Below are positions 52,822-63,321 of a stretch of DNA of 64,000 bases, piece by piece; the first letter of the stretch is position 1; the number at the start of each line of letters is the position of its first letter. The translations under genes and the position numbers were made by a program. The notes below the pieces were generated by a model. The model ran no database searches and was not told the origin of the DNA. It saw nothing but the letters and a program-made list of their open reading frames with translations. The stretch comes from Tridacna crocea (lineage: Eukaryota; Mollusca; Bivalvia; Cardiida; Cardiidae): the NCBI GenBank assembly GCA_943736015.1, contig OX031071.1, positions 38,286,619-38,350,618 of the forward strand. Reading direction: 5' to 3'.

Positions 52822-53632
52822 GGAATGGATTTTTACGTTTGTTTGATTTTATTGACTTTGTTACAACGGTTCATATTCTCACAGAAAAATGAAGTATGGC
52901 CTTTTCTCAGTTCTCCGTTCATTCTCGCTTCTCAGTCCATGCACTAAAGCAGAAAAAATAACCGCTCTTGACGTTTTGTTCCATCCGGGTTCTATTCTAC
53001 TGTGTCAGATATTATTCATAGCATATTATTCATAATATCCTACCCTACATCGATAGGATTTTTTATCGTATTAGAGGCAAAAATGCAAAAAAAAAAGAGT
53101 GTAATTATCAGAGTTTGAAAGAACATTTTCCATTAGATACATTAAAAAGCAAATTTTCGATGTTTTTCAACATTAAATACACCTAAATGGACTGTATTTA
53201 CCCTTTACTCGAATGGACTAGTCCGTCTGAACTTATGTGTAGAATACTCATCAGTCAGTCTTAGAGATTGGCCTTGACAATAAATCAAATGAATGGAAAA
53301 ATGAGAAAGCGACCATACTTGTCCTACTAAATACTACAAAGACACCCTAAACACAACAAAGACGCACAAAAACACACAAAGACACCATAAAGACGCACAA
53401 AGACAAAATAGTTTTTTGAGTTGTTTGCATTATGCTAGGTTAAAAAACTGACAAAATCGCGCAGACACACATGTAGGACCAAGCATCCGCCAGATCATTT
53501 CCTGCAACTAATTTTCCTGTTAATCATTTAAATCTCTGGTAATTTAAAAGCCTCGTCCCCCAAGTAGTTTGGAGACGATTTCTTGGGACGATTTCTCCAT
53601 GGGACGATTTCTCATGACACCCTTTCTAGATA
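52822..53632. other. Spacer with an ACAAAGACGC-type simple repeat
   Basis: 53327-53410 repeats ACAAAGACACC/ACAAAGACGCAC. GGGACGATTTCTCCATGGGA lies near 53591. No gene. Confidence 0.45.
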
Positions 53633-54366
53633 CCTTAAGGTGGTCCTTCAGATTTTGGGACAAAATTTTTACAAAAATAAAAAAAAAAAATAATCTTTAT
53701 ACTCCCAAAGCGTTATAATTTTCATCAATAAAACCCCAGTAGTCGAAAACCATCTGACAACAAGAGAAATTAAAGATTTACTACAGCCCAAGTCTACGCC
53801 GACGGGAAACACGGTCTATATTTTTACATGAGCAACTTGCTCATTTACATACTGGAAATACACAGTCAAAGCTTCAAACATAGTGTCCGAAGAAGACAAT
53901 ATGGAAAATAATTACATGGTTGTTATGTTATGTAATTTAAGCGTCATTAGTCACGTGCCAGTCACTTCGCATTCCCACAATTCTTCTTCTTTTTTTTTTG
54001 GCGCGAAATCTAAAAATAGCTTAAGCCTTTACTCCATAGATACTCATTTCTACGCATTGCTTGTAGGAGCCTTTGGAAAACATTGTGGCAAAAGGTGAAA
54101 TTGCTCGTGAAGAGCAATTTCACCTCTTGTCACAATGTTTTCTATACTATCAAAAGGTGTCATATACGCATGAGAAACTGCTTCATCATTGCTGTTATTT
54201 AGGGTCAATTAGAGATACAATAGAAATGCCTCATGGGGTAACGGGTTAAGGGGCTACTTAGCCTTTTAAGGGAATATACCCCCCAAAAAACCTTCTTTTT
54301 TTTGTAATATTAGGATTCTTAATTCTTGATGACTTGTATCGTTTTGCATATACATTTCAGTGATAT
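53633..54366 (-). repeat. Dispersed 0.54-kb repeat, copy 3 (reversed, MITE inside)
   Basis: Begins AAGGTGGTCCTTCAGATTTT, the complement of copy 1's end. It carries all landmarks of copies 1 and 2 and is interrupted at 54021-54249 by a MITE of the second subfamily. Confidence 0.8.
54021..54249 (-). mobile_element. Second TTAA-MITE subfamily, nested in repeat copy 3
   Basis: TTAAGCCTTTACTCCATAGA to CATGGGGTAACGGGTTAA. Hairpin arms GAAAACATTGTGGCAAAAGG and GTGAAATTGCTC pair with their partners around GTGAA. Host sequence AAAAATAGC and GGGGCTACTTAGCC lies on either side. It occupies the same TTAA as the first-subfamily MITE in copy 2. Confidence 0.9.
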
Positions 54367-55059
54367 AAACAGACAACCTAGTGATCATATGCTCTTTTAT
54401 CGCAAAAAGACAGATGGGCTGAAAAACATAATTTCAAGCGTATTAACCCAGACCTTTTCAAAAGAAGTTGGCCGTCGACGACATTATTAGATTAATCTAC
54501 TTCCGAACGGTCCCGGGCTTTAGCGCAAGAATATAAAAATTGGCATAAAGTAGTTCAATATAATAACATTAATATTGCCATTTTCTTCATAATTTACAGC
54601 TATCAAAGAAGACATTTAGATTTAAATTTTTTGTTGTACTCAACTTCTTCATGATAAATATTTCTACGTATCCCAGCATATCCATTTTGTTATAGCGCCG
54701 CAAACTCTTACCGAGACAGCGTACTCAAACTCTGTGGAGTTTTAGTTCAACCCATCCGCGGTGGAGAGGGCGTATTGAACTTCCGCAAAATTGATGCTGA
54801 TTACCGGCTTTTCGCCATTTCACTTTTTGAATGGTATCCGGCTTTAATGAAAATTTTCAGAGATTTCGAACAAACAAGTTTGCGATCGGAGCATTCGCCA
54901 CTTAGTAAATTCGCTAAAAGGGGGCACGAGGTCGCCATCTGAAAAATAAAGATGGCATACAGCGGATGGCCATTATCTCCCGCTAGATGGCATTCTATAA
55001 ATACTCATCTTCGAAGAATATGACATGCGCAGACAACGAGCGGATGGCCTCTCGGTTTG
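54367..55059. other. Unassigned spacer
   Basis: Some GC-richer stretches but no recognised gene or repeat. Confidence 0.4.
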
Positions 55060-55205
55060 AATGACGTCATAACAGTAAGAGTTCTCTCCCTTAAAGAAAA
55101 TTCGATGAACATAGGCAAGATGGCGGCGGTTTTCCAGATGAGATAAAGAAAAATATGTTAACTGCATTTTATTTAGGTTTTTTGTGTTTTAACCTTCAAA
55201 AGTAA
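55060..55205 (+). promoter_or_regulatory. Candidate promoter and 5' exon: CRE, YY1-type start, splice donor
   Basis: ATGACGTCATA (55060-55070, cAMP-response-like) is followed 50 bp later by CAAGATGGCGGCGG (about 55118), the YY1 initiator form common at housekeeping start sites. A GTAAGT donor lies at 55202. Together they look like a promoter with a short non-coding first exon. No downstream coding exon was found before the hAT-like element. Confidence 0.35.
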
Positions 55206-55909
55206 GTTGGCATATTGGTGAATTGCTACTAAATTACATTCTTATGTGACTGTAACTAACCATTTATGCAAATAACAGCATGTTTCTGAAATCGGAGTCT
55301 CCTACACAAGAAAGCGCGGTTCAAGAATGAGTAACTTGGCGGGAAATTGCACATATCCCAATTAACCAACCTCATTACAGGCAAGGATATTGAAAATTGG
55401 CCTTATTTGTAGTCGCAAAAGTTCTCTACATGTATTGCAATTGTTTATCGTGAAACATTTTCAAATTTGGCTGTTATGAGTAGATCAAAATGAAAGAAAT
55501 CTGATACAAATCCAAGGTAACATTCACAAGTAAACAAATTTTTAGACCTACTTTCTCAGTTTTCCATGACAAAAAAATCCTGTGTCATTAAAGTTATATC
55601 AACCCTAGTGACCACCAAAATAAATGACTCTGCATCATTGATAACTCAATTGTGAATAAGACCGTTCCCCGACGCAAGTTTTCAAGACAGTCCTCCGACA
55701 GATTTGGAGACAGTATTCGAACATTTTTGAAGACAGTTCCCCAGACACTTTTGTTTGATGACAAACAACAAAATAAATCTTATCATGGATATTTGATAAA
55801 GAATTTATGGATAATGATCTTTGGTGACTAATTAAAGCGTTTGTATGTTATGTGATTGCAGGGTTTGACATTAAGGCTTGTACGAACGACATTGTCTAGC
55901 AAACAATCA
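55206..55909. other. Spacer left of the hAT-like element
   Basis: Repeats AGACAGT-CCCCGA-like pieces near 55668-55750. From 55863, GGGTTTGACATTAAGGCTTG begins the dispersed sequence that hosts the hAT-like insertion. No gene. Confidence 0.4.
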
Positions 55910-57191
55910 CAGGGCTCCCGCTGTCGATCGCCAGTGGCGCCAAATGCGAAAATTTAGAGAAAATGGCACCAAAAATGAAGCACTGGCGAATGTATTGGCG
56001 ACAAGTAAATGTCTGTAAACTATCCTCTGACATACACAGTATATATCAAGTATAAAGGAAGCCTGCATAACTGTTTATCACACCTTATCAGGCTGGCATT
56101 CATTAACGGTCTTGTCTAGATTATACACCATAATTGCATACACACCACTGCTAAACAATCAAATATCAATATTTCGTCACGCCCCTTTGAGCACTCTATA
56201 TCAAACCAATCAGTTATCAGATACAAGATTTAGTCGCCGCCCATAATTTGTAAAGCCACGCCTTCAGTATGCCTTACCTGGTTACCTGGACTACATCCTT
56301 TCACTGGCTAGAAATTTATCGCGTGTATTTATCGGTCTTGTTAATGAAAAACATGATAATGGTATTGATCTGCTTATGTAGCGTAAAAATGACAGATTTT
56401 GGATCAAATTGCTACATATACCGAAAATTTTATGCACAATAATGCCGAAAACAATTTCTGAAAATTAACCCTATAAAATGGATCGTCGAAAAAGCGTGAA
56501 AACCCATGACACAACAACATGTCAGTTTGACATTGTCCGATCAAAAGCATTTCAGACTGTCTTTAGCTTTGATGATGACTTAAAACAGCAAGTTTACACA
56601 AATATATGTATAAAACTCTAAAGTAGGTGCTAAAATATGTCTTATAATGAGGAAAAACACGGATGATTATATGATGTGAAAATGCTGAATGATTGGGGGG
56701 GGGGGGGATTACATTTTATAGACCACTTTGTCTTAGTGACAGCACAGGAACAAGTTACTATATAGGACACTCATACTGAGAGAAAATACCAGAATAAAAG
56801 GACCTTTTAAAAAATTAAACATAAATATTCTCAGGATAAAAGAAATGATGTGGTAACCCTTCACCACACAATCCCAAATTTCATCCTGAATTTCTTAAAA
56901 ACTGATGGAATTCTAACAGATTGGCAGTCATAGAATTAAGGAGCTGTATTACTTTTAAAATACAAATACTATGTCCCTGCAGCTCAAAGCCTTGAAACCA
57001 TTGGGGAAAAAGAAACATAAGTAAGCTTGTACAGCACTATTAAGCAATGTATTAAGAAGCTTTAGCATTGGCCAATAAACTGAAGTATCTAAAGCACTAT
57101 GTGGCTACTTCAGTTGGCTCCTACTGGCCCCAATTTTTATGAAGTGGCGAATTTGATGGCGCAAAAATTAAAACTTGCAGGGGAAGCCCTG
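55910..57191. mobile_element. hAT-like non-autonomous element, 5-bp target duplication
   Basis: AATCA lies at 55905-55909 and again at 57192-57196. Ends CAGGGCTCCCGCTG and (complement) CAGGGCTTCCCCTG are inverted. Sub-terminal TGGCGCCAAAT and TGGCGAAT boxes appear at both ends. Flanks rejoin to match the unfilled sequence at about 44246-44340. CAGGG-type ends fit hAT, and 5-bp duplications are reported for one hAT subgroup. It has no transposase and a 13-G run at 56695. Confidence 0.75.
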
Positions 57192-57263
57192 AATCAGTTA
57201 AGGCAAGTAGAGGCTGTGTCCAGCTAGCTTGAATGGTCTAGTGCAACAAATAAGACTATCAGT

Positions 57264-58883
57264 TTAAGGTTCATGTAAAGTGTTTATTTTGCTTAATTTC
57301 ATACGTCAATAATTCTGTAATTATTAAAATTTGTCCAGGATAACCATATATCAAATTAAAGCTCTGGATGAATACAAGCTGTTTTACATAATTATACCTA
57401 CTGGCCTTGCATAATAAAACTAAAACATTGCAGAAAAAGATGACATCGTTTAAAACCTACAAAATAATAATGACATAACAAAATTGCTTAAGTTTTGGAG
57501 AAAACATAGGCTATGGTACATACCAGGTACTGCTACTACCAAAAATCCTATAGTTTCTTTAAAAAGGCACATATTTAAGTCAGAAAGTTTGACATTTTTC
57601 CCTTATTGAATTGTCAACCATGTTTGACCTACTTTGTTTTAGTAACAGGTATGGTGTCTCCACAGGATCAAAATGTACAAGTGGTTGTGTGTAATAAACT
57701 TTCATTAGTATTACCTGAACAAATTGACATGAAATAAATGACCTCAATTACCATATATTACACGCTTGATTTATTGTTCTAACTTGGCTCCGGCTAATGT
57801 CGTCTGCATGCGGAACTATGTGCATGTTTCTAAACTCTTTATGCTGCTAATAGATTTATTGTGTTTTCAAAGAATACTTGAAATACCTGAAATAACCATT
57901 ATATTGTTGGTTTAAATTGGTAATACATGGTGGGTGACTTAGATCTATGATGCACTTTCTATGCAGCCTGATCTTAATCTATGCCATCCGCAAAACCGTT
58001 TTATTTTGACTAAGGCGCAGTAAGGGTCAAACCCGACATTTACCGATAACAGTTTCCGTACAGTCCGATTATACCAGATGGTTTAAATATTCACGTTTTA
58101 ATTACTCTTTGCATAAAGGTCAATTTCAGGTCAATTTATTCCAGTAATAATTTTAGAATAAAAATGACCTGTACAAGTGAAATTTCCATGTCCACTTACA
58201 AACCCTTTCTCAAAAACAGCACCCCACTACCCCATCACACACACAAAAAGAACAATGAAAAAAATGCTTATGTCAAAAATTGATTCTAAATCCTATCTAC
58301 CAGACTGGTGACACCTTAATCCTATCTACCAGACTGGTGACACCTTTTGTAACTGCTGTTTTTGAGAAAGGGTTTGGACGTAGACATGGACATTTCACTT
58401 GTACAGGTCATTTTTATTTGTTTTATTATCTAAAATTACTAATGAAAGTTTATCATGCACAACCACTTGTACATTTTGATCCTGTGGAGACACCATACCT
58501 GTTACTAAAACAAAGTAGGTCAAACATGGTTGACAATTCAATAAGGGAAAAATGTCAAACTTTCTGACTTAAATATGTGCCTTTTTAAAGAAACTATAGG
58601 ATTTTTGGTAGTAGCAGTACCTGGTATGTACCATAGCCTATGTTTTCTCCAAAACTTAAGCAATTTTGTTATGTCATTATTATTTTGTAGGTTTTAAACG
58701 ATGTCATCTTTTTCTGCAATGTTTTAGTTTTATTATGTAAGGCCAGTAGGTATAATTATGTAAAACAGCTTGTACTCATCCAGAGCTTTAATTTGATATA
58801 TGGTTTTCCCGGACAAATTTTAATAATTACAGAATTATTGACGTATGAAATTAAGCAAAATAAACACTTTACATGAACCTTAA
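57264..58883. repeat. Long inverted-repeat element, about 0.45-kb arms
   Basis: 57264-57712 is the reverse complement of 58434-58883 with few mismatches. A second pairing, 58153-58220 with 58355-58425 (TGACCTGTACAAGTGAAAT), continues the arms inward, leaving a loop of about 135 bp with a 29-bp tandem duplication (58289, 58318). The left arm is split by the MITE at 57713-58150. No recognisable coding sequence. Confidence 0.85.
57713..58150 (+). mobile_element. 0.44-kb MITE family, copy 2, inside the left arm
   Basis: Homologous to 41848-42286 throughout. The right arm of the host reads AGTAATTTTAG without interruption where the left arm has this insert, so the insertion is directly visible. 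Confidence 0.82.
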
Positions 58884-60430
58884 GTATTATTTTCATACTT
58901 CACAAAGCAGACAACATGGGAAAATCATCTGATCGGGGAAGAGCGGAGTCGCAGGGGTGAAAGGTTTCCGGCTTATGCCGGATTTTCCAGCTTTTCAGTG
59001 CCGGAAAGGACCATTTTTCTGATTCGCAAAAATCTGTTAAGAAAATTTTAGATGGGAGTGGAGTGGGGGGGCTGGAAGGGGGAGCAAAGTTTTACCGGCG
59101 TAATAAATTCCACAGATCCAGAAAGCCTGAAATAGCATTGCTTCCATGTGTTCTCGCTAATTATGTATGGTAATCAGGATGACTGCTGCTCGAAATTTTC
59201 TTCCTTTCCTGCGGGGCGGAATTTCGGCCCCATTCCCAATTGCAAAAGTCTTTTTTTTTTTCCCAATTCCATAAAATAAAATTCCCAATTACATGCTAGA
59301 AAAAGAAAATGTGTCAACCGGGTTTTACCTGACATACAAATTTGCGGGCACTGACCACCAATGTTCCCACTCACGCAAAACCACTGTGACAAAAGCAGAA
59401 GTAGGTCATTGATAACCATTTCTTCTGATATCCCAAGATACACATCGATTTACTTTACCCATTAACACACAGTCACAGTTTTTTAAGTATTAAGAGGAGG
59501 AAGGTCTTTGAAAACATTGTGGAAAAATAAGAAAATGATAGTAATCAACATTTTCTTCTTTTATTACAATGTTTTCTACTCCATGGAAGACAAACCGCTT
59601 TCAATTTGAGCCAGGCTAAAATTTTGTTGTCCGACTAAGAATTTAGGTTAGACCGGCCCTCCACTAGGACCCCGAAAGGTTCCCGATTGTAAAAATGACA
59701 GGAACTGGATGCTTCGGCACATCTTCGCAGTGATCAGGAACCATTCTTGGTGCTTCTTAAACCCATCTGGAAACATTCTTAGTGTGTCGGGGCCGATTCA
59801 GGATCAAAAAAGCTTCGGGATCCAAATTTTAAAAGTTTGAAAATTTGGATGCCAATCGTTGAGTTCGGGGAAGCATCGGGACCGTCGGCATCCCTGCGGG
59901 GAACCTTCAGCGATCATTCTGGACGTTCTGAAACACATCGCGCTTAATCCGGCAGCATAGGGCGAGGTTTCTTATTCACTGTGTCGCCCCGAGCAGTTCA
60001 GGAAAGATAACTCGCCTATATATACCTTAGCACTCACATCGCCAACGTGTCGGCATTGATTCTTAAACGCTTCTGTATCAGGGTTTTCCCTCGGCCACAA
60101 AAATAGGGGGTCATTGTGACCCACTACTAAAATATTATGGGGTCATTTAGGAATTTGTGGGGGTCACAACAAAAATGTAATTCGCTTAATCGCTTAAACA
60201 AAAGCTACTATTTGTGAAAGTAGAGTTGATTCTCATACATTGGTGAATACTCGTACATTCATGAATCTATGTTTGTTATCAATAGTTTTTGCTCACTGCG
60301 TTACTTGGCTGCTATGAAACCTTTTACAGGTGTAAACATTCCCGAGAAGCTCTTTAAGCCAAAGAAATGGGTCAAATACAGAATTAAAATGAAAAAGGTC
60401 TCAATTTATCGAAAACCACCACTTCCCCCA
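58884..60430. other. Unassigned region with one MITE copy
   Basis: Apart from the MITE at 59456 I recognise nothing. An 89-codon frame on the minus strand (59174-59443) has no identifiable domain. Confidence 0.35.
59456..59648 (-). mobile_element. TTAA-MITE copy, decayed
   Basis: TACCCATTAACACACAGTCA at the left, TTTTGTTGTCCGACTAAGAA before GGTTA at the right. Hairpin arms GAAAACATTGTGGAAAAATA and partner are weakened. Confidence 0.7.
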
Positions 60431-60617
60431 AATAATTGATAAATTGTTTGTACATGTATATCACAGCATTTATTTACAGTTTGTGCTCATAATTTCAAAG
60501 TATGATACAGAAAATGCATCTGTGATAAGTTTAGAGGCTTTGACCTTTAGGAATACCCGTTGAGTGACGTCATTTGGCTACATTTGGAATGACTCTGTGT
60601 TTTTCCAAAATGATTCA
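60431..60617 (+). repeat. Direct duplicate of 61920-62124
   Basis: Shares CACAGCATTTATTTACAGTT, AAAATGCATCTGTGATAAGT and GTGACGTCATTTGGCTACAT with the second copy about 1.49 kb away at high identity. Confidence 0.85.
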
Positions 60618-61919
60618 CGAATGTATGGGAAATCGTCTGGTCAATTTCTGGCAGTGATCAAATGTATTTTTAGGGTGATTTCGCTATGACAAATGAGTTA
60701 AGTGTACTTTTCCTTGTTCAAAAATGATTTCTGACGATTTCGCTGCCTATTAATATGCTGGAATTTAATTATTGCTTTGTGTGTCTCTTTGAAAGAATGA
60801 AAATACCAGTAAGATTCAAGAATCTTTGAGAGAAGGGCATATACGTGTTCTTTTATGTATAGCCTCTCACTATGGTTAAGGGTTATTTTGTTTTTATAAC
60901 AGGAATCGACCATTTCGTTGGCGAAGAAAGCTTGTTGTCGGCCAAAGTGGGAAGTCTCTGTTATTTTTTTTGATAAAGATTATCCATCTCGGCCGAAAAT
61001 AAACTATTTTCACCAATTAGACAAATGACCAATTCTTGTGTTTTGACACCCGGGTCGCGTTCATGCTGCTGTTTTCAAAGAATAACAAAGTGTATCTCTA
61101 GCTAATTATATTTTACAGTGAACCCTCGAGACCTTGAAATGATGTTCTGGGTGCTCTTACCAGCCGCAGTATCGTCTGATCTTTGTTTAAGGGCTCTTCT
61201 TCCTTGCAGACAGCAAGAATGACATCGATTTCGAAAGGAAACATGTTGTTTTCATTTGAGATTGACTGGTTTAGTTTAGACCCGCTTAAAGACCAACAGT
61301 AATTTAGTACAATCGATACACAGTCCAGTGTTTCGTCCGATTTTCCATTCGTACTCCTGATTTTTCATTTGCTCACGACGTAACAGTGTCAGAAGTATAT
61401 ACGATCATTATTACCTCTTATTGTATTTGTGCGTCCACCTGGACACATTTCTGAAAAAAAATGCGGGTCATTTTCCTTAATAGTGTGTCAAAACGGAAAA
61501 CGAAAACTCTGCTGTATGTTCTGCAAGTGAACTGCAGCAATTCTGCGTGATCGGGAAACACTCGGTCAACAATCCTGGACTGATCGGCATTTTTCTGTAC
61601 TGGATCCACATACTTCGGTAAGATTTCGGCAACCCTCCACGTACTGTTCCGTGTATCACTGCCGAATGAGCCCCGTTTGCCATGCTCCGCCCATTTTCAT
61701 CCTGAAAGTTCCCCGAAATTAACCATTTTTCATCTGCAACCCTTCGACAAGCAATCAGGGTTGTACAGGAGGGCAGGGCTTAGCAAAAAAACTTCTTCTC
61801 TCTCTGGAAAACTTCTCCCGAAATTCTCAGGAGGGAGAAGTCACTTCTCCCTAAATTTCTGGGCTAGATTGATCCCTGATACAGCGGTTTACAAAATGCC
61901 GAACATGTTGGCACTGACA
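60618..61919. other. Unassigned stretch between direct duplicates
   Basis: Short frames only (for example 61677-61928 plus, 61418-61683 minus), none recognisable. Confidence 0.35.
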
Positions 61920-62124
61920 AATAATTAATATGTTGTTTGTACATCACAGCATTTATTTACAGTTTGTGCTCATAATTTCAAAGTATGATACAGAAAATGC
62001 ATCTGTGATAAGTTTAGAGGCTTTGACCTTTATGAATACTAGAGGCTTTGACCTTTATGAATACCCATTAAGTGACGTCATTTGGCTACATTTGGAATGA
62101 CTCCGTGTTTTTCCAAAATGATCG
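61920..62124 (+). repeat. Direct duplicate of 60431-60617 with extra 25-bp unit
   Basis: AGAGGCTTTGACCTTTATGA occurs twice in succession (62014, 62041), whereas the first copy has it once. Confidence 0.85.
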
Positions 62125-62143
62125 ATAATCGGATGTTTGATTG

Positions 62144-62165
62144 AGTACTCGATTAATCGAGTACT
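62144..62165. repeat. Perfect 22-bp palindrome
   Basis: AGTACTCGATT followed by its exact complement. It is followed by AGGTCCCATCCCTA, a form often seen at hAT-type ends, but no partner end was found. Confidence 0.75.
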
Positions 62166-62539
62166 AGGTCCCATCCCTAATATTTTATTTTGCCTGATTT
62201 CAGATTTATGGTGTTGTCTATTTGAAGATTTCCTGCAAATTGAAACTTTCGCACTCAAGTTGTAATCCAAAACTGGATTGAGGAAAAACTGCTATATCTA
62301 TTTTGACAGTCATTGTGATTGAACCTAGTCCAAAAGAACATTTCATAGGGGCTTAAAACATAGACTGGTTTGAAGTAGTTCATCAGATACTTGAAGTTAG
62401 AAAGCAGACACTGCATGACTCATTGAACAACTTGGACAAAAAAGAAAAACAAGAACGCTGGTCTATGTAATGAAAGAGTAGACCGAAGAATACAGAAAAG
62501 ACTGCATTGTCTATTAAATTGAAGATCTACACGGATTAA

Positions 62540-63000
62540 AGTTGTAAAAGAAATTAGCTAATTGACGCTCAAAGACTCTGGTTTACTAGTTTTTAAAAAA
62601 ACGTAACATAAACATATATATTGACCAAAATATTCTACCGAATAGAAAAAGAAGCTACAGTAACTGTTTTGTTGAAGGGTTAAAATGATAAACTTCTTGT
62701 TTATCACATTTTAAATTAGCAAATTGACACACTAAGACTTGATTTCTGCCAGTGAAGGAAAAAAAACAACCGGATTTACCATAGATTTACTTACGGCCAG
62801 CATAATTATACAGAAGAATCTAAAATTGGAGAAGAAGCTGCAGTGATTATCTATTGATTGAGGGGCAATGCAGATATAAGCATATTTCACAAAAAAGAGG
62901 AGCCACAGGAAGTGTTGAGTGAAGGACAAGGCAAATATAAACAAACAAAGGAGAAAAAGAAGCCACAGTAACAGGTCGGATAGTACGGACAGGCAGATAT
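62540..63000 (+). repeat. Degenerate direct repeats upstream of the candidate exon
   Basis: AATTAGCTAATTGACGCTCA (62551) resembles AATTAGCAAATTGACACACT (62714). GAAGCTACAGTAAC, GAAGCTGCAGTGAT, GGAGCCACAGGAAG and GAAGCCACAGTAAC followed by GCA-ATATAA boxes recur up to the start codon. Confidence 0.5.
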
Positions 63001-63004
63001 AAAC

Positions 63005-63094
63005 ATGGCAGCTCCAGACATGGATGTGATAAAAGAGATACCAGGGTACAAGGTGATCCTAAAAGCTGTCCTGAAGAGTCAGATTCAGCAGCTG
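63005..63094 (+). CDS. Candidate first coding exon of an unidentified gene leaving the window
   Basis: AAACATGGCAG gives a good start context. The frame runs exactly 30 codons, MAAPDMDVIKEIPGYKVILK then AVLKSQIQQL, and ends at the consensus donor CTG/GTAAGT at 63094 in phase 0. A MITE starts 10 bp inside the intron, as expected for tolerated intronic insertions. I do not recognise the peptide. It is a short, mildly amphipathic segment without a signal peptide. The rest of the gene would lie beyond the reversed pearl-like element at the window's right edge. Support is start context, open frame and donor; chance occurrence is not excluded. Confidence 0.45.
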
Positions 63095-63103
63095 GTAAGT
63101 GAC

Positions 63104-63320
63104 CCTTTCCCAAACAACAAATTTTTGGACCAGACCTAATTGAAAGCATTTGCAGACGACAATTCAACTCATGCTAAAAGATGATTTCTGTCTATGGTAG
63201 GGTAGAAAACATTGTGGGAAAAGGAGAAAATGCTGGTTACCACACAACAAATTTTAAGATTTCTAAATTGAAAGCATTTACAGATGACAATTCCAGTGTG
63301 GCGAAAATTATGCATTTTTT
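63104..63320 (+). mobile_element. Two partial TTAA-MITE units in tandem
   Basis: CCCTTTCCCAAACAACAAAT to the half hairpin AAATGCTGGTTACC, directly followed at 63238 by CCACACAACAAATTTTAAG, a second left half (TTGAAAGCATTTACAGATGA). Both right halves are missing. Confidence 0.75.
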
Positions 63321-63321
63321 T

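Noticed and set aside
58280-58567. 95-codon plus-strand frame
   Set aside because: Lies across the loop and right arm of the long inverted repeat and includes a 29-bp tandem duplication; no protein resemblance.
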